11,510 nt of DNA. Origin: Bifidobacterium breve (GTDB lineage: Bacteria; Actinomycetota; Thermoleophilia; Miltoncostaeales; Miltoncostaeaceae). The stretch is from contig CAMCOB010000034.1 in assembly GCA_945876305.1 (NCBI GenBank), positions 1-11,510 on the forward strand, written 5' to 3'. The notes beneath the pieces were generated by a model. It did no database searches. It was given only the letters and a program-made list of their open reading frames with translations, and was not told the DNA's origin. Each line of letters starts with the position of its first letter. Position 1 is the first letter of the stretch. Made by a program: the position numbers and the translations under genes. Below are positions 1 to 6,121 of this stretch, one piece after another.

Positions 1-519
1 GCGACCATCGTGCACCGCCAGCTCACCCGCCTTATGCGCGAGCGCGGCGTGCGCCTCAAGCACACCACACAGCTCAACTTCGGCGGCAACACCGACTTCC
101 TCAACATGCTCGAGCGTGAGCGCCTTGAGTCGAAGAAGATCAGCAAGACCAACGCCGTGACGTCGATGCTCGACTACGAGATGGATCCGAAGGACATCCA
201 CATCGGCCCGTCGGACTACGTGCCGTGGCTCACCGATCGTAAGTGGGCCCACATCCGCATGGAGGGCGAGGGCTTTGGCAACGTCCCCCTGAACATCGAG
301 CTCAAGCTCGAGGTGTGGGACTCCCCGAACTCGGCCGGCGTCGTCATTGACGCCGTGCGCTGCTGCAAGGTGGCCATGGACCGCGGCATATCCGGCACCC
401 TCGAGGGTCCGGCTGCGTACTTGATGAAGAGTCCGCCCGTCCAGCATCCCGATGACGTGGCCCGCGAGATGACCGAGGCCTTCATTGACGGCACGGATAA
501 CTCCGCACTCCCCAAGTAG
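1..519 (+). CDS. ino1: myo-inositol-1-phosphate synthase, C-terminal part (gene cut by the window's left edge)
   Basis: The enzyme converts glucose 6-phosphate to 1L-myo-inositol 1-phosphate using NAD+, the entry step to inositol lipids and, in many actinobacteria, mycothiol. The frame is open from base 1, so the 172 visible residues are roughly the C-terminal half of a protein usually about 360 long. The GTG at 10 lies inside the conserved ATIxHRxL stretch and is not the start. Family landmarks in order are NxGGNxDFLNMLERERLESKK (first part at about residues 24-43), the lysine-rich SKKISKT active-site segment (41-47), the HIGPSDYVPWL stretch, KLEVWDSPNSAGVVIDAVR, and YLMKSPP near the end. 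It resembles the mycobacterial Ino1 type closely and looks intact up to the TAG stop. A hairpin terminator follows. The next gene encodes a PimA-like glycosyltransferase, which fits inositol-lipid metabolism. Confidence 0.95.
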   Translation, partial: ATIVHRQLTRLMRERGVRLKHTTQLNFGGNTDFLNMLERERLESKKISKTNAVTSMLDYEMDPKDIHIGPSDYVPWLTDRKWAHIRMEGEGFGNVPLNIELKLEVWDSPNSAGVVIDAVRCCKVAMDRGISGTLEGPAAYLMKSPPVQHPDDVAREMTEAFIDGTDNSALPK

Positions 520-542
520 TCCTCTGGACGACATGAAGGGCC

Positions 543-579
543 CGACGGGGGGAGCACGCATGGCGCGCTCCCCCCGTCG
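543..579 (+). terminator. Rho-independent-like hairpin after ino1
   Basis: A perfect 13-bp inverted repeat (543-555 with 567-579) contains a run of six G facing six C and has an 11-base loop. It begins 24 bases after the ino1 stop. Only a short T-poor stretch (TCATT) follows, as is common for terminators in high-GC actinobacteria. The hairpin ends 5 bases before the -10-like box of the next gene, so ino1 and the glycosyltransferase are probably separate transcription units. Confidence 0.8.
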
Positions 580-583
580 TCAT

Positions 584-589
584 TAGGCT
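584..589 (+). promoter_or_regulatory. -10-like box TAGGCT, probable leaderless promoter for the glycosyltransferase gene
   Basis: TAGGCT fits the TAnnnT -10 pattern and lies 7 bases upstream of the ATG at 597. Transcription would therefore start at or next to the start codon. No Shine-Dalgarno sequence is visible, and the upstream space is filled by the ino1 terminator. No convincing -35 box is seen. Confidence 0.4.
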
Positions 590-596
590 CGCGGTG

Positions 597-2396
597 ATGG
601 ATGAACCGGTTCTTCGCATCGCCCTGATCTCGCCCCACGCATTTCCGCCCGGCGACGATGTCGGACGGGCTGTGCAGGCCGAGGCCGATGCGCTCGCCAG
701 ACGCGGTCACGCGGTGACTATCCTCGCCCCCGGCACCGGGCGCGCGGCCGTTGATGCGGGGCGTCGGCGCATTGATGCCCTCGAGGTGGGCGATGACGAT
801 GCGATCTCGCCCGCCCCCGGCGCCGAGCCGCTGTTCGTGGCCACCTCCCGGGCGCTTCGCGGCAGCGGCCCCGGGCGACGCCTCGGTGGCCCCATCGACG
901 CGGCGTCGGGCCTGGAGGTGGCGCTCAGCATGGGCCGGTTCGATGTGGCCCATCTGCACGAGCCCCTGGCCCCGAGCCCAGCCCTCAACGCGCTGCGGCA
1001 CGCCACCGGCGTACGTGCGGTCACATTTCACCGCACTGCCCCACTCGCAGGCGTCGCATTTGTGCGCCCCCTGGTGGACCGTGCACTGGCCCAGGCCGAC
1101 ATACGGGTGGCCGAATCGGATGCCGCGCGGCACGTGCTTCAGGGCGTACTGCCGGGTGAATACGCGGTGGTCCCGGCTGGCGTGGCGGAGGGCCTGTTCG
1201 GACCGCCCTCCGATACCCCCGGCATCGTCATCGTGGCCCGGGAGCGCGAGCGGACGGGACTCCGCTTCGCCCTCCGGGCGCTCATTGGGATCGACCCACA
1301 TGCCATCGGGCGCATTACCGTGCTCGGTCCGCCCGATGCCCCATGGCGCACACGAAACGCAGTGCCGAAGGTGCTGCGCGAGATCGTGGATGTCATTCCT
1401 GACACCGGACCCGTCTCGCGCGCCGAGGCGCTCCGCCGTGGTCGTATCGCCCTGCTGCCCACGGCAGAGGATGCCACCGGCCCGGCACTCCGCGAAGCGA
1501 TGGCAGCGGGCCTCGCAGTCGTGGCATCGCGATGCCCAGAGGCAGACGACCTCATCGGCACCGATGGTGGGCTCGTGGTGCAGCCATTCTCGGGCGATGC
1601 ATGGGCGGACGCGGTGCGGTCCCTTACGGCTGCACCCGAGCGCGTGGTGGCACTGGGCGACGCTGCCCGGGCACGGGTGGGTGCACGCACCTGGGATGAC
1701 GTGGCTGCCGATCTGGATCTCCTCTACCGCGACGCGGGTAACCGTCACAGGCACGATGCGCCGAGCGCACCCGTGTTTGCCGACCTCCGCATCCGCACCG
1801 GCCCGGGATTGGCTCCGGCCGACCTGGTGGTAACGGCGCTGGATCGGGGCGTGCGCATCGTTGCCATCGCTGCGCCCGGGGGCATCGAGCCCGCTCTTGC
1901 GGTGCTGCGCGTGGCGCCCGATCGACTTCAGGTGATCGTGGGGCAGGAGATCACCACCCGTGATGGCGTGGTCGTTGGCCTCTTTCTCACCTCACCGGTG
2001 CCCGATGGGCTGGCCCTTGCCGACGCCCTCGCGCGGGTACGCGATCAGGGTGGCCTCACCATGGCACCGCACCCCGATAGCGGCGCGGCCCCACCGGCGG
2101 AGGCCCTGCGTGCATGCCGGGACCTCATCGACTGCCACGAGGGCCTTACGCCCGCACGCCCTGCAGCGCAGGCCACCGAGTCGGCATTGCTGCTGCGGCG
2201 CACCGGACTGGTGGTGAGCGCAGGCAGTGGCGCAACGCGACCCGACGAGATCGGCACCGCAGGCGTGATGATGCGGCCGTTCGTTGGGCCGGAGGACTTT
2301 CTGGAGGCACTGGGCGATGCCCGCCCAGTGCGCAGGCGGCGCGGCCTTCGCGCTCGGACCCCGCGTTCCTCGCGCAGGATCTCGCAGCAGAAATGA
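597..2396 (+). CDS. GT4 glycosyltransferase (PimA-like) fused to a degenerate PHP domain
   Basis: A 599-residue two-domain protein. Residues 5-380 form a GT-B glycosyltransferase of family GT4. The N-terminal half resembles phosphatidylinositol mannosyltransferase PimA: RIALISPHAF (7-16), FDVAHLHEPLAPSP (115-128) and TFH (143-145). The C-terminal half has the EAMAAGLAVVAS nucleotide-sugar segment (300-311). Expected donor-binding residues are altered: the EX7E motif reads DX7E (D292, E300), and the R-K pair region reads ARERERTGL (214-222), probably without the lysine. Residues 395-575 align with PHP phosphoesterases, but most metal ligands are gone: DLRIRT replaces DLHxHT (396-401), AAPG replaces TDH (425-428), and GSGATR replaces GSDAH (543-548). 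E451 and the HP at 492-493 remain. ATG 597 is chosen over GTG 594 because TAGGCT sits 7 bases before it. Proximity to ino1 suggests inositol-lipid glycosylation; actual activity is uncertain. Confidence 0.8.
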   Translation: MDEPVLRIALISPHAFPPGDDVGRAVQAEADALARRGHAVTILAPGTGRAAVDAGRRRIDALEVGDDDAISPAPGAEPLFVATSRALRGSGPGRRLGGPIDAASGLEVALSMGRFDVAHLHEPLAPSPALNALRHATGVRAVTFHRTAPLAGVAFVRPLVDRALAQADIRVAESDAARHVLQGVLPGEYAVVPAGVAEGLFGPPSDTPGIVIVARERERTGLRFALRALIGIDPHAIGRITVLGPPDAPWRTRNAVPKVLREIVDVIPDTGPVSRAEALRRGRIALLPTAEDATGPALREAMAAGLAVVASRCPEADDLIGTDGGLVVQPFSGDAWADAVRSLTAAPERVVALGDAARARVGARTWDDVAADLDLLYRDAGNRHRHDAPSAPVFADLRIRTGPGLAPADLVVTALDRGVRIVAIAAPGGIEPALAVLRVAPDRLQVIVGQEITTRDGVVVGLFLTSPVPDGLALADALARVRDQGGLTMAPHPDSGAAPPAEALRACRDLIDCHEGLTPARPAAQATESALLLRRTGLVVSAGSGATRPDEIGTAGVMMRPFVGPEDFLEALGDARPVRRRRGLRARTPRSSRRISQQK

Positions 2397-2465
2397 ACCC
2401 TGCAACGCGGGATGCGCGCCACTGGCAGGACTCAAGGCCCATGCCGGGGAAATGACCTCTCGCTG

Positions 2466-3122
2466 ATGACCGCCGAGCCCACCGCCACGCCGCAGCCCGA
2501 TGACCCCGGGACCAGCGGCACCCGAGCAGTCCCGCGCATCGAGGATGCGTACCTTGACCGTGCAATCCGCGAGGTGCATCTGCTCGAAGAGCGCATGGAT
2601 GCATGCCCCGGATGCGCAAATGCCGGAACCTTCCCCGTGAAGGCATCTGGCTCACCGACCGCCGACGTGATGCTCATCAAGTGGCAGTCAGCACTGGCCG
2701 AGCGCCAGGAGGGTGTGTCGTTCTTCGGCCGCTCGGGCGACGCCATCCGCCGCAGTGTTGAACGGCTCGGCGTTGACCCCTCGGTCCTTTACGGCACCCT
2801 CGTCCTCAAGTGCCCGCACGCCGCCGGAACTGAACCGGTAGACGAAGACCTCGAGTGGCTGGCCGAGGAGATCCGCATCGTGCGGCCCCGGCTGATCGTG
2901 GTGATGGGCGACCGCACCCGACGTGCCATCGATTCGCTGAAGGTGCCCATGTCTGAGCCGCTCCCCGCGGAAATGGGCACGGTCGCGAGGTGGACCCCAG
3001 CCGTTGAGGCATTGGTTGTGCCCGACATCGACGATTCGATGGACGAGCAGGACGCCAAGCGCCAATTCTGGGCCGACTTCCGTGCCCTGGGCGACTGGTA
3101 CGCAGCCGAACCCCCGTACTGA
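2466..3122 (+). CDS. uracil-DNA glycosylase superfamily protein (family 4/5-like), catalytic motifs lost
   Basis: A 218-residue protein with the layout of Fe-S uracil-DNA glycosylases: CPGC at 47-50, an FFGRSGDAI segment (87-95) matching the usual PFVGRAGxLL, LVLKCP with C116, PRLIVVMGDRTRRAI (141-155) matching the PkvivxLGxxA strand, and a C-terminal FWADFRAL. The catalytic loop normally reading GExPGxxED is replaced by KWQSALAER (72-80). The second catalytic motif, normally HPS, reads IDDS (188-191). The fourth cluster cysteine, expected about 16 residues after C116, is W131. Membership of the fold is well supported; glycosylase activity is doubtful, and an Fe-S cluster would have only three cysteines. 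The start is uncertain: ATG 2466 gives a typical low-complexity N-terminus, ATG 2412 is an alternative, and neither has a clear ribosome site. It lies 69 bases after the glycosyltransferase gene and may be co-transcribed with it. Confidence 0.75.
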   Translation: MTAEPTATPQPDDPGTSGTRAVPRIEDAYLDRAIREVHLLEERMDACPGCANAGTFPVKASGSPTADVMLIKWQSALAERQEGVSFFGRSGDAIRRSVERLGVDPSVLYGTLVLKCPHAAGTEPVDEDLEWLAEEIRIVRPRLIVVMGDRTRRAIDSLKVPMSEPLPAEMGTVARWTPAVEALVVPDIDDSMDEQDAKRQFWADFRALGDWYAAEPPY

Positions 3123-3139
3123 TCCCGGCGGGGTACGGG
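3113..3139. terminator. possible bidirectional hairpin between convergent genes
   Basis: A 7-bp inverted repeat (CCCGTAC at 3113-3119, GTACGGG at 3133-3139) with a 13-base loop spans the stop of the UDG-like gene. It sits between this gene and the convergent rlmD stop at 3150. No T-run follows on either strand, so terminator function is tentative. The gap between the genes (3123-3149) holds nothing else recognisable. Confidence 0.35.
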
Positions 3140-3149
3140 CGGGGCCGAC

Positions 3150-4556
3150 CTATGAGTCGGCGCGGGTGAAGCGGGCAACCGCCTCAATGTGCGGCGTCTG
3201 GGGAAACATGTCCACCGGGCGCACCCACTCCAACTGGTAACCACCGTCGACGAACCGCTTGGCGTTGTCCGCAAAGGTTGCGGGCTGGCATGACACATAC
3301 ACCAGGGTCTTCGGCGCGAGCTCAATGATTCGCCTGCATGCGCCGCCCGACAGACCGCCACGCGGAGGATCGATGATGGCGACATCGGGCTCGGGCAACT
3401 GGCCGCGGTGCTCGCGCAGCACAACCCGCACGTCACCCGCCATGGCGGTGTGATTGGTGATCCCGTTGCGCTCCGCGTTGCCGCGCGAATCCTCAACGGC
3501 CTCGGGCACCATCTCGATGGCCACCACGTGCTTGCACAGGCGGCCAAGCGCCACCCCAATGCTGCCCACGCCGCTGAACAGGTCGTAGAGCACTTCGCCG
3601 CCGGTGAGCCCCGCGGCCTCCGCAGCCCGGCGGTACAGATGACCAGTCATGCCCGAGTTGGTCTGGAAGAACGATGCGGCGGAGAGGCGCAGCGTGACCG
3701 GGTGTCCCGGCTCCACCTCCACCTGCTCCTCAATCCAGTCCCGGCCCCACACCGTGCGTGACGCAAGGCCCTGGGTGGTCTCCGACACACCGTCGTTGAT
3801 CGCGTGGACGATTCCCACAAGGCCTGGCACATCATCAGGAAGGCGGCCCGCCAGGAGGTCAACCAGATCGTCGGCGCCGGAGGCGGTCACGATGGTCACC
3901 AGAAGCTGGCCCGTGAATACGCCCTCACGTACAACCACATGGCGCAGGATGCCCTCATTCGTGCGCTGGCTGTACGGCGGGATTCGGCAATCCACGGCCC
4001 ATGCGCGCACAGCCTCGCGTGCGACGTTTCCAGCCGCGGTGGCGAGCATGCACGGGTTGATGTCCACCACCTCGTCCCAGCGCCCGCGACGATGGAACCC
4101 CAGCACCAGCTCGCCATCAGGCCCCGGCGTCGCCGAGTACTCCATCTTGTTGCGGTAGCCAAACCGCTCGATGGCCGGGTCGGCGTCCAGCACGTTCACA
4201 TCAGTGAGGCCGCCAATCCGGGCCAGATGCTCAATCACCTGTTGGCGCTTGGCCTCGAGCACCTCGTCGTACTGCACATGCTGCAGGCGGCATCCCCCGC
4301 AGTCGGGCACGAATGGGCACTCCACCGGCACGCGCCCCGGGCCAGGTGTGAGCACCTCAACCAGATCGGCCTCGGCGAACCGGCGGCGCACTTTACGAAG
4401 ACGCACCAGTGCCACGTCGCCCGGTGCCGTGTCGGGCGCGAACACCACGAAGCCGTCAGCACGTGCCACGCCCCGGCCCCCGAAGGCCAGATCGCCCACG
4501 GTCACCTCAATCTCATCACCGTACTTCGGCCGTTCCTTCTTCGTGGGCTGCTCCAT
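3150..4556 (-). CDS. rlmD: RlmD/TrmA-family RNA (uracil-C5)-methyltransferase with TRAM domain
   Basis: SAM-dependent enzyme that methylates C5 of a uridine in structured RNA, most likely U1939 of 23S rRNA. Domains in the 468-residue protein: N-terminal TRAM RNA-binding domain (about 11-70); a 4Fe-4S site with C80, C86, C89 (CPFVPDCGGC) and C169 (NPC); a central RNA-recognition region; and a Rossmann methyltransferase domain with DLFSGVG (325-331), AIEMV, DPPRGG (396-401), the catalytic nucleophile C423 in VSCQP, and the general base E458 in HIEAVARF. All expected catalytic and cluster residues are present. ATG 4556 is chosen because its A is also the last base of the upstream nitrilase-family stop (TGATG), a translational-coupling arrangement; GTG 4559 is the alternative. 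RlmD, RlmCD and TrmA cannot be separated with certainty by eye, so the exact target base is inferred. Confidence 0.9.
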   Translation of the reverse strand: MEQPTKKERPKYGDEIEVTVGDLAFGGRGVARADGFVVFAPDTAPGDVALVRLRKVRRRFAEADLVEVLTPGPGRVPVECPFVPDCGGCRLQHVQYDEVLEAKRQQVIEHLARIGGLTDVNVLDADPAIERFGYRNKMEYSATPGPDGELVLGFHRRGRWDEVVDINPCMLATAAGNVAREAVRAWAVDCRIPPYSQRTNEGILRHVVVREGVFTGQLLVTIVTASGADDLVDLLAGRLPDDVPGLVGIVHAINDGVSETTQGLASRTVWGRDWIEEQVEVEPGHPVTLRLSAASFFQTNSGMTGHLYRRAAEAAGLTGGEVLYDLFSGVGSIGVALGRLCKHVVAIEMVPEAVEDSRGNAERNGITNHTAMAGDVRVVLREHRGQLPEPDVAIIDPPRGGLSGGACRRIIELAPKTLVYVSCQPATFADNAKRFVDGGYQLEWVRPVDMFPQTPHIEAVARFTRADS

Positions 4557-5365
4557 CACAGCCGCCTGTGCGCGAGCGCCGGCAGCGATGCGCGGATGGC
4601 CGACTGCATACCAAGGTCGAGATCAGCCGCGGCGAATCCCTCACCCTCAGGTACTTCGGCCAGTACGCGGCCCCATGGGTCCACGATCATCGAGTGCCCC
4701 CAGGCGCCCTCGCCGGTGGCGTGAATGCCCTGCTGCCCTGCAGCGAGAACAAAGCATTGGTTCTCAACCGCGCGCGCACGCAGCAGCAACTCCCAGTGGG
4801 CCTCACCGGTGGCCGGGGTGAAATTGGCGGGCACGCTGAGCACGGTGGCTCCGGCGGCCGCATGGGCGCGGTACAGCTCAGGAAAGCGCAGGTCGTAACA
4901 GACCGACATGCCGAGACGCAGGCCCAGTGCGTCGCCGGTCACCGCCCGATCGCCCGCGTTTGTGGCGGCCGATTCACGGTACTCGTGGCCGTCCACGGTC
5001 ACGTCAAACAGATGGATCTTCCGATACACGGCGAGGTCGTTGCCATCTGCGCTGATGAGCACGCTTGTGTTGAAGGCGCGCGACCCATCACCCACAGCCT
5101 CCAGCACGCTGCCGGCAACGATCACCACGCCGAGGTCACGGGCCCATCCCCGGGCGGCCGTGAGCGACGGGCCGTCGAGAGCCTCGGCACCGCTGGCCGT
5201 GGCCGATGCGGTACCCCACCAGTTCCACTTCTCGGGCAGCACAATGAGCCGGGCACCGGATGCGGCAGCAGCATCCACCAGATCGGCCGTCCGGGCAATG
5301 TTTGCAGCGCAATCGGAATCCGACAGCACCTGCACCACCGCGGCACGCAGCGGTTTAGCGTGCAT
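4556..5365 (-). CDS. nitrilase-superfamily amidohydrolase, Nit1/Nit2-like
   Basis: A cytoplasmic carbon-nitrogen hydrolase of 269 residues, the usual length. The catalytic triad is visible: E45 in LPEKWN, K116 in YRKIHLFD and C156 in SVCYDLRFPELY. The YRKIHLFDV and CYDLRFPELYR segments are typical of the Nit1/Nit2 branch, whose members hydrolyse deaminated glutathione or omega-amides such as 2-oxoglutaramate. A metabolite-repair amidase is therefore the best guess, but the substrate is not fixed by sequence. No signal peptide is seen. ATG 5365 is preferred; a TTG lies directly before it. The stop codon overlaps the rlmD start by one base, so the two genes are an operon without an evident shared pathway. 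A 59-base divergent promoter region separates it from the nfu-like gene. Confidence 0.88.
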   Translation of the reverse strand: MHAKPLRAAVVQVLSDSDCAANIARTADLVDAAAASGARLIVLPEKWNWWGTASATASGAEALDGPSLTAARGWARDLGVVIVAGSVLEAVGDGSRAFNTSVLISADGNDLAVYRKIHLFDVTVDGHEYRESAATNAGDRAVTGDALGLRLGMSVCYDLRFPELYRAHAAAGATVLSVPANFTPATGEAHWELLLRARAVENQCFVLAAGQQGIHATGEGAWGHSMIVDPWGRVLAEVPEGEGFAAADLDLGMQSAIRASLPALAHRRL

Positions 5366-5424
5366 CAACAGCGCCCCGCGCTACCATGGTGCGAAGGGCC
5401 CACCCATGACCAGGAGGAGACGAG
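5366..5424. promoter_or_regulatory. divergent intergenic promoter region (nitrilase-family gene / nfu-like gene)
   Basis: This 59-base gap must serve both flanking genes. On the + strand TACCAT (5382-5387) is a plausible -10 box for the nfu-like gene. On the - strand the related CACCAT (5391-5386) is a weaker candidate for the amidase gene. The two overlap in an 8-bp palindrome, ACCATGGT (5383-5390), which could also be an operator. No clear -35 boxes are seen. Confidence 0.3.
5412..5417 (+). promoter_or_regulatory. strong Shine-Dalgarno AGGAGG for the nfu-like gene
   Basis: A perfect AGGAGG lies 7 bases before ATG 5425 and fixes that start. It contrasts with several neighbouring genes that have no visible ribosome site. 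Confidence 0.85.
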
Positions 5425-5661
5425 ATGTCGACGGTCGAGACACTCACCCGCATCGAAGACGTTCTTGAGCGGATCCGCCCGGCGCTCCATGCAGATGGTG
5501 GCGACGTGGAGTTGATGGACTTTGACGACGAGGGGTTCGTCCACCTGCAGATGCTCGGCGCGTGCGGCGGATGCCCCATGTCGACGGCCACCCTCACCCT
5601 CGGCATCGAGGCGGAGCTCCGCCGCGAGATCCCCGAGGTCGAGGGCGTTATCACCGTCTAG
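5425..5661 (+). CDS. NFU-domain iron-sulfur cluster carrier protein (NifU C-terminal-like)
   Basis: A stand-alone NFU domain of 78 residues, a usual length for the single-domain form. Such proteins bind a 4Fe-4S cluster between two subunits through a CxxC motif and deliver it to client apoproteins. Seen here: RPALHADGGDVELMDFD (18-34), the hallmark ADGGDVEL segment, then GACGGCPMSTATL (45-57) with C47 and C50, and EAELRREIPEVEGVITV at the C-terminus. All match the family. A strong AGGAGG ribosome site supports the start. The TAG stop shares its bases with the stop of the convergent CoA-binding gene. Nearby possible Fe-S users are the RlmD-type methyltransferase and, if it still binds a cluster, the UDG-like protein; any link is inference. 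Confidence 0.93.
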   Translation: MSTVETLTRIEDVLERIRPALHADGGDVELMDFDDEGFVHLQMLGACGGCPMSTATLTLGIEAELRREIPEVEGVITV

Positions 5662-6086
5662 GAGATGGGCGGGCCGATTGGCCCGACGCCCTGATCGCGG
5701 TGCACCTGACGGGTGCACACGTCTTGGACAAAGGCGAGCCCAGCACCACGGGCGATAACGCCGGCCTCGGCGCTGATGCACCCCGGCTGCAGCCACAGGG
5801 CCTGTGCACCGACCGCGACGGCCTCCTCGGCGATGCCGGGGGCGGCATCGGAGTTGCGGAAGACGTCCACCATATGGATGGGACCGTCAATCTCTGCCAG
5901 CGAGCCCACCACGGCCTGGCCCAGCACCTCACCGCCACCCGGACGTACGGGGACGACACGGTACCCCTGCGCCAGCAGGTACTCCATCACGCCATACGAG
6001 GGCTTCGCCGGGTCGGCCGACGCGCCGATCATCGCGATAACACAGGTCTGGCCGAGAATCTCGGCCGGGGTGGAATCGGGTCCCAT
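5658..6086 (-). CDS. CoA-binding domain protein (YccU-like, CoA_binding_2 family)
   Basis: A 142-residue single Rossmann-type CoA-binding domain. Family landmarks: VIAMIGASADPAKPSYGVMEYL (core IGAS at 20-23 and PSYGV), GYRVVPVRPGGGEVLGQ (41-57, the position usually reading VNP), MVDVFRNS (72-79), ALWLQPGCISAEA (96-108) and C124 near the end. Stand-alone members bind CoA or acyl-CoA in vitro; their cellular role is poorly known. ATG 6086 is chosen because GGGAGG lies 6 bases upstream. An in-frame ATG at 6122 would start on the last base of tRNA-Pro and reads through a non-conserved stretch, and still longer versions translate the tRNA itself, so they are rejected. The gene lies 35 bases after the tRNA with no terminator between them, so processing from a shared transcript is likely. 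The last 12 or so residues (GVGPIGPPIS region) are encoded by a hairpin of the convergent gene. Confidence 0.88.
   Translation of the reverse strand: MGPDSTPAEILGQTCVIAMIGASADPAKPSYGVMEYLLAQGYRVVPVRPGGGEVLGQAVVGSLAEIDGPIHMVDVFRNSDAAPGIAEEAVAVGAQALWLQPGCISAEAGVIARGAGLAFVQDVCTRQVHRDQGVGPIGPPIS
5667..5691 (+). terminator. hairpin after the nfu-like gene, inside the 3' end of the convergent gene
   Basis: GGGCC (5671-5675) pairs with GGCCC (5680-5684) around a GATT loop. An outer GGGC (5667-5670) pairs with GCCC (5688-5691) across a 3-base bulge. It begins 5 bases after the stop codon. A second 7-bp hairpin follows (GTGCACC 5700-5706 with GGTGCAC 5712-5718). Neither has a T-run. Both lie in codons for the last residues of the opposing CoA-binding protein. 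Confidence 0.4.
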
Positions 6087-6092
6087 CGCATG

Positions 6093-6098
6093 CCTCCC
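6093..6098 (-). promoter_or_regulatory. Shine-Dalgarno GGGAGG deciding the start of the CoA-binding gene
   Basis: GGGAGG on the - strand sits 6 bases before ATG 6086. It supports this start over the in-frame ATG at 6122, which has only tRNA sequence upstream. Confidence 0.75.
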
Positions 6099-6121
6099 GT
6101 CGTACACCGAGATTTGCTTCA

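Noticed and set aside
216..1754. 512-codon open frame on the - strand
   Set aside because: It runs antisense through the end of ino1, the terminator and the glycosyltransferase gene. Its composition is typical of a GC-rich shadow frame and it has no recognisable domain.
751..1833. 360-codon + strand frame inside the glycosyltransferase gene
   Set aside because: Off-frame translation rich in R, S, P and W with no family motif; the overlapping frame has clear GT4 motifs.
3804..4724. 306-codon + strand frame opposite rlmD
   Set aside because: Antisense shadow of a gene with all catalytic motifs; it also crosses the rlmD/amidase junction.
4409..5515. 368-codon + strand frame spanning rlmD, the amidase gene and the nfu-like start
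   Set aside because: It crosses two real gene boundaries and a promoter region and shows no domain.
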